This document shows, piece by piece, positions 12,905-16,626 of a stretch of 16,626 bases of DNA. The stretch is from assembly GCA_027016355.1 (NCBI GenBank), contig JALWAF010000006.1, positions 1 to 16,626 of the forward strand, written 5' to 3'. The notes below the pieces were generated by a model. The model saw nothing but the letters and a program-made list of their open reading frames with translations, did not search any database and was not told where the DNA came from. A program made the translations under genes and the position numbers. This DNA comes from Candidatus Moraniibacteriota bacterium. Its GTDB lineage: Bacteria; Patescibacteriota; Minisyncoccia; Moranbacterales; GCA-2747515. Numbering within the stretch: the stretch's first letter is position 1; each line of letters begins with the position of its first letter.

Positions 12905-13099
12905 ATGAAAAACTTTATAAAAATTTGCCTTATGTGCAAAAAGAAGTTTGGTTGTATCCGACTGGAAAAACATTATTTCTGTCAACTATGTAATGATAAG
13001 AAAAAATGTCCACATTCATCAGCAGCAATTTCACATGGATACTGCTCAAAAGAGTGCTGTTACAAGCAAAATCCAATATTGCACGAAATGCAGTTATAA
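12905..13099 (+). CDS. Small Cys-rich, probably zinc-binding protein (64 aa)
   Basis: I do not recognise a named family. The start is the ATG at 12905, with GGAGGA four bases upstream; earlier in-frame ATGs lack such a site. The 64 residues include nine Cys: C8-x2-C11, C17, C26-x2-C29, C35, then 'ISHGYCSKECC' with His44, C47, C51 and C52. The combination 'IC..CKK' early and 'SHGyCxxxC' late resembles the bacterial 'ICxxCKxI...SHGICPxC' zinc-ribbon modules often attached to sensor proteins, so a structural zinc site is likely, with function unknown. A weak promoter (TTGCTC-17-TAGTAT at 12828-12856) precedes it and a good terminator follows, so it is a separate unit between tsaD and valS. Confidence 0.7.
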   Translation: MKNFIKICLMCKKKFGCIRLEKHYFCQLCNDKKKCPHSSAAISHGYCSKECCYKQNPILHEMQL

Positions 13100-13128
13100 C
13101 CAATGTGTTCAACAACATATTGGTTTTT
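13098..13128 (+). terminator. Terminator of the Cys-rich gene
   Basis: The stem AACCAATGTGT/ACATATTGGTT (11 bp, one G-U) has a 6-base loop and is followed by TTT. It overlaps the stop codon. Confidence 0.8.
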
Positions 13129-13140
13129 CATTAAACTCTC

Positions 13141-13169
13141 TTGAAAAATACTATATTTATTGCTATTCT
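13141..13169 (+). promoter_or_regulatory. Promoter of valS
   Basis: TTGAAA (13141-13146), 17 bases, TATTCT (13164-13169). The leader to the valS ATG is about 50 bases and has no clear Shine-Dalgarno site or T-box. Confidence 0.6.
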
Positions 13170-13225
13170 AAACACACTTACCTAATCATCATAAGTAGAT
13201 TAAAATATATTTATTACATACTCAT

Positions 13226-15859
13226 ATGAAAGAATTACCAAAACGATATGAACCTCAAAAAACAGAGGCTGACATTTATAAAATATGGGAGAAATCTGGT
13301 TTTTTTAACCCTGACAATTTAGATGGTGAACCATTTTCTATCATAATGCCTCCCCCGAATGTTACTGGAGTACTCCACCTTGGTCATGCCATGGAAGATA
13401 CAATTATGGATATCATGACTCGTTATCAACGGATGAATGGCAAAAAAGCACTTCTTCTTCCTGGCACAGACCATGCGGCTGTTGCAACACAAGCAAAGGT
13501 TGAGAAACTACTTATTGCAGATGGTATAAAAAACCCACGCGAAGAACTAGGCAGGGAAAAACTTCTTGAAAAAATTAGAACTTATGCAGAAAATTCAAAA
13601 ACTACAATACTTTCCCAAATACGTAAAATGGGAACAAGCTGTGATTGGAGTCGTCTTGCTTATACATTCGACAAAGAACGTTCACTTGTGGTAAATATCG
13701 TATTTAAAAAAATGTATGAAGACGGACTTATTTATCGTGGTCATCGCGTTATTAATTGGTCTGTCAAAGGTCAATCCACTTGCTCTGATGATGAGCTTGA
13801 ATATGTTGAGCGCCCTGCAAAATTATACACTTTTAAATATTCAAAAGACTTCCCTATAACAATAGCCACAACACGTCCTGAAACAAAACTTGGAGATACT
13901 GCAGTGGCAGTACATCCTGATGACAAAAGATATCAAAAATACATTGGGCAAACGTTTACTGTAGATGTCGGTGCCCTCAAACCACTAAATATTAAAATAA
14001 TATCAACAACTGAAGTTGAAAAAGATTTTGGTACAGGAGCTCTTGGAGTTACACCTGCTCATAGTCCTATTGATTTTGCAATGTATGAACAACAAAAAGC
14101 TTCAGGAGACCCAATCGATATTATTCAGGTCATCGGAAAAGATGGAAGGATGACAAAACAAGCTGGTACAAATTATGAAGGATTAACAGTTGAACAAGCG
14201 CGTGAAAAATTTGTAGCTTATCTAAAAGAAAATAATTTATTAGAAAAAGAGGAAGATATCATACAAAATGTTGGCACTTCTGATAGATTTGGCGATATTG
14301 TAGAATCTATCCCTATGACACAATGGTTTGTAGATGTAAATAAAAAAATTCCTCATAAAAATAGAAGTTTGAAAGAATTAATGAAAGAAGCTGTTTCAAG
14401 TGGTCTCAATAATGATGATACAAAAAAAATCAATATAACTCCAAGTCGATTCGAGGATACTTATTTTTCTTGGATTAATAATTTAAGAGATTGGTGTATT
14501 TCAAGACAAGTTTGGTGGGGTCATCAAATCCCTGTATGGTATAAAGATGATGATATTTTTGTTGGAGATAAATCACCTGGAGATGATTGGGTGCAGGACC
14601 CTGACACACTCGACACTTGGTTTTCATCTGGACTTTGGACTTTTTCCACACTTGGATGGCCAGAGGAAACAATTGATTTCAAAACATTTCATCCTACAAA
14701 TTGGATGCAAATGGGTAGAGATATTTTATTTTTTTGGATGGCTCGCATGATTCTTATGACAACTTATACACTTGATACTATACCGTTTAAAAATGTATAT
14801 ATTCATGGAATGCTTAAAGATAAATCTGGCAAAAAGTTTTCAAAATCTGCTGGTAACACTATGGATCCAATAGATGTAATTGCAAAATATGGTGCGGATT
14901 CTCTGCGACTAAGTCTTACGACTGGAATAGCTCCTGGCAATGATTTAAAAATTTATCCAGAAAAAATAGAGAGTGCTCGAAATTTTACTACAAAGTTATG
15001 GAATATTGGGCGTTACATAAATTCTTCTGCGGACAACTATACTGAATTTACAAATGACACCACCCTATCTTCAGCCGATGCTTGGATACTATCTGAATTA
15101 AAAAGAGTAATATCTCAAATAACAAAAGATATTGATGAATACAACTTTTCTCATGCAAGTGAAATACTTCGTACATTTACTTGGAGCTATTTTGCTGATT
15201 GGTATGTTGAAATTCACAAAATTGAAAAAAACGATGCAATACTTATACATGTCTATAAGACGCTCTTAAAACTATGGCACCCTTTCATACCATTTATTAC
15301 AGAAACAATTTGGCAAGAAATGTTTGATGAAGCCAAATTACTAATGATTACAAAATACCCTCAAAGTTCAGATTTTGACATGCAATTAAATGAAAATAAT
15401 AATTTTGACTTGATTCAAGAACTTATAACACACATCCGTAACATTCGAGCAACATTTAAAGTTCCTACAAATACGAATGTTGATATCACAATCATAACTT
15501 CAGCAAATGATTACATCACATCACAAAAAACTCTCATAAAAAAACTTGCAAATGTCAAAAACATCACAATGCAAAAAGACGACTCCCTCCAAAAAACATC
15601 AGCGTCAGCTGTATTTAAAAATGTTAAATTATATGTTCATCTTGCAAACATCATTGACATTGACAAGGAAAAACAACGCCTACAAGATGAGATAAATAAT
15701 ACCAAAAAATATATTGACAATGTAAAGAAACGACTTGCTAGTGAACAATTTACTCAAAAAGCACCTGCTCACATAGTTGAGACTGAAAAAACTAATTTGA
15801 ATGTAGCTCAAAATAAATTAGACAAGCTTTCGGAAAATTTAAAAAATTTGAATATATAA
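13226..15859 (+). CDS. valS: Valyl-tRNA synthetase
   Basis: An 877-residue class I synthetase, normal length for ValRS. The HIGH motif is 'PNVTGVLHLGHAM' (HLGH 51-54) and the KMSKS motif 'KFSKS' (537-541) in 'DKSGKKFSKSAGN'. The CP1 editing domain (from about 200) has 'IATTRPETKLGDTAVAVHPDD' divided around the Thr-rich site, and 'GTGALGVTPAHSPIDF', needed to clear mischarged Thr. 'DWCISRQVWWGHQIPVWY' is the ValRS catalytic-domain segment. The C-terminal 80 residues are a charged coiled coil ('EKQRLQDEINNTKKYI'), the tRNA-binding arm. It has its own promoter and is followed after 4 bases by the membrane protein gene, so the two are probably cotranscribed. Confidence 0.97.
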   Translation: MKELPKRYEPQKTEADIYKIWEKSGFFNPDNLDGEPFSIIMPPPNVTGVLHLGHAMEDTIMDIMTRYQRMNGKKALLLPGTDHAAVATQAKVEKLLIADGIKNPREELGREKLLEKIRTYAENSKTTILSQIRKMGTSCDWSRLAYTFDKERSLVVNIVFKKMYEDGLIYRGHRVINWSVKGQSTCSDDELEYVERPAKLYTFKYSKDFPITIATTRPETKLGDTAVAVHPDDKRYQKYIGQTFTVDVGALKPLNIKIISTTEVEKDFGTGALGVTPAHSPIDFAMYEQQKASGDPIDIIQVIGKDGRMTKQAGTNYEGLTVEQAREKFVAYLKENNLLEKEEDIIQNVGTSDRFGDIVESIPMTQWFVDVNKKIPHKNRSLKELMKEAVSSGLNNDDTKKINITPSRFEDTYFSWINNLRDWCISRQVWWGHQIPVWYKDDDIFVGDKSPGDDWVQDPDTLDTWFSSGLWTFSTLGWPEETIDFKTFHPTNWMQMGRDILFFWMARMILMTTYTLDTIPFKNVYIHGMLKDKSGKKFSKSAGNTMDPIDVIAKYGADSLRLSLTTGIAPGNDLKIYPEKIESARNFTTKLWNIGRYINSSADNYTEFTNDTTLSSADAWILSELKRVISQITKDIDEYNFSHASEILRTFTWSYFADWYVEIHKIEKNDAILIHVYKTLLKLWHPFIPFITETIWQEMFDEAKLLMITKYPQSSDFDMQLNENNNFDLIQELITHIRNIRATFKVPTNTNVDITIITSANDYITSQKTLIKKLANVKNITMQKDDSLQKTSASAVFKNVKLYVHLANIIDIDKEKQRLQDEINNTKKYIDNVKKRLASEQFTQKAPAHIVETEKTNLNVAQNKLDKLSENLKNLNI

Positions 15860-15863
15860 TTAG

Positions 15864-16361
15864 ATGAAATTTATTGAAACATTATTTTTGGGTATACTGA
15901 TTGCTTGCACAGCTCTCATTGTACAGGTATTCATTACTATTATTGCAGAATTGTTTTTTAGAACAGATATAACATTCCAGTATTTACCTACTGATTCCAT
16001 TTGGCACATTGGGTTTATTATGATTATAGCAGCAGCAATTGAAGAAGGATTACGTTATCTGATTATTAAAAAAAGGACTTCTCAACATATAAATAATAAC
16101 TTATCTATATTTATTCATGGCTCATTACTTGGTATTGGATTTGCAAGTTTTGAAATGCTTCTTGCATCACTTAGTCAAACAATTTCAACATCTGATATAC
16201 CCATGATTATCTCAGTATTTACAATACATATCACATTAAGTATATTTTTATTGTACTTTATAAAACCTAAAAATCAAATTATTGCAGAATTACCTTTTTT
16301 ATTTATTAGTATCATATTTCACACACTTAGTAATTTAGCATTATTTTATTTTTTCTTGTGA
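15864..16361 (+). CDS. Membrane protein resembling PrsW/CPBP intramembrane proteases
   Basis: A 165-residue, strongly hydrophobic protein with four to five membrane segments. It carries 'AAAIEEGLRYLIIKK' (EExxR near 57-62), 'GIGFASFEMLL' with a Glu in the middle of a membrane helix, 'TIHITLS' and 'FHTLSNLALF'. An EExx[KR] pair followed by FxxxE and two membrane His residues is the arrangement of PrsW (glutamic-type) and, less closely, CPBP/CAAX proteases, which cut proteins within or near the membrane. At 165 residues it is shorter than typical PrsW, so it may be a minimal version or an inactive relative. It follows valS by 4 bases without a clear ribosome-binding site, so it probably shares the valS transcript. 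I see no clear terminator after it. Confidence 0.6.
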   Translation: MKFIETLFLGILIACTALIVQVFITIIAELFFRTDITFQYLPTDSIWHIGFIMIIAAAIEEGLRYLIIKKRTSQHINNNLSIFIHGSLLGIGFASFEMLLASLSQTISTSDIPMIISVFTIHITLSIFLLYFIKPKNQIIAELPFLFISIIFHTLSNLALFYFFL

Positions 16362-16441
16362 TTTTTTTATATACAATATGTAACTATTTTTTTCTCTGTA
16401 ATCTCCTACATATCTAGTCACCCCAAAATTATTTCCTTCGC

Positions 16442-16470
16442 TTGCAAGAAAATGTATATTATTTTATAAT
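16442..16470 (+). promoter_or_regulatory. Strong promoter of the gene starting at 16513
   Basis: TTGCAA (16442-16447), a 17-base spacer and a perfect TATAAT (16465-16470) predict a start near 16477. Confidence 0.75.
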
Positions 16471-16512
16471 AAAGTTATAAGTTTACATTATCTAATTAAA
16501 GTTAAATTGATT

Positions 16513-16626
16513 ATGAAAAAAGAAAAAAAATCATTTCTAAACAGATTTTCTGGCGGTGGACAAAATGAAACCGAAGAACAACCAATGTCAATGCCAGTAT
16601 ATACTGAAGATACAGAAACACAAATG
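16513..16626 (+). CDS. Unidentified protein, N-terminal part only
   Basis: The first 38 codons are present, starting MKKEKKSFLNRFSGGG and then a hydrophilic, Glu/Gln/Thr-rich, apparently disordered stretch with 'MSMPVY'. No conserved domain is reached before the window ends. A basic start, disordered linker and strong promoter would suit an Hsp20-like protein with an N-terminal extension, but that is a guess from memory of similar gene orders. No Shine-Dalgarno site is evident (AAATTGATT before ATG). Confidence 0.6.
   Translation, partial: MKKEKKSFLNRFSGGGQNETEEQPMSMPVYTEDTETQM

Noticed and set aside
16513..16626. Naming the last gene as Hsp20
   Set aside because: Only 38 residues are visible and none belong to the alpha-crystallin domain.
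1..16626. CRISPR arrays, insertion sequences, prophage genes
   Set aside because: No regularly spaced repeats, transposase, integrase or phage structural genes were found on either strand.

Overview
The window is AT-rich and gene-dense and looks like the chromosome of a small-genome, probably anaerobic bacterium. The ValRS and TsaD sequences and the uncharacterised small proteins remind me of Patescibacteria (Candidate Phyla Radiation). That placement is from memory only. The T-box leader and compact AT-rich promoters would also suit a Firmicutes-like source for part of the region. UGA is an ordinary stop here (several genes end in TGA), and the tRNA-Trp has anticodon CCA, so a wholesale UGA reassignment is unlikely.

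Layout. Positions 1-2071 (minus) hold a tight operon: M20 metallopeptidase, compact PfkB-type sugar kinase and a BtpA/SgcQ-like TIM-barrel protein that runs off the left edge. Positions 2082-2891 (minus) hold a GNAT acetyltransferase with its own promoter and terminator. Positions 3075-5871 (minus) are the most interesting unit. A consensus promoter and T-box leader with antiterminator and terminator precede a low-molecular-weight tyrosine phosphatase, an anthranilate-phosphoribosyltransferase-like protein and a HAD phosphatase. Positions 5920-8214 (minus) hold a DMT/EamA transporter behind a long perfect inverted repeat and a radical SAM/SPASM protein, each with a terminator. Positions 8236-9776 (plus) hold tRNA-Trp(CCA) and a protein joining a chorismate-mutase-like helical domain to a SAM methyltransferase. 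Positions 9802-11584 (minus) hold an Fe-S-type tryptophanyl-tRNA synthetase and an ECF-like sigma factor. From 11589 onward (plus) come tsaD, a 64-residue Cys-rich protein, valS, a PrsW/CPBP-like membrane protein and the start of an unidentified gene.

Main discovery. The phosphatase gene has an in-frame UGA exactly where the catalytic cysteine of the CX5RS P-loop belongs. A well-placed ATG and Shine-Dalgarno site lie seven codons upstream. Just downstream of the UGA is a hairpin with a GGUC apical loop, as expected of a bacterial SECIS element. The simplest reading is an undescribed selenocysteine LMW phosphatase, encoded under a T-box and overlapping the TrpD-like gene by ATGA. The T-box bulge is UGGC, complementary to the GCCA end of the tRNA-Trp encoded 3 kb away. 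With TrpRS, the TrpD-like protein and the chorismate-mutase-like domain, this suggests, but does not prove, a tryptophan-responsive locus.
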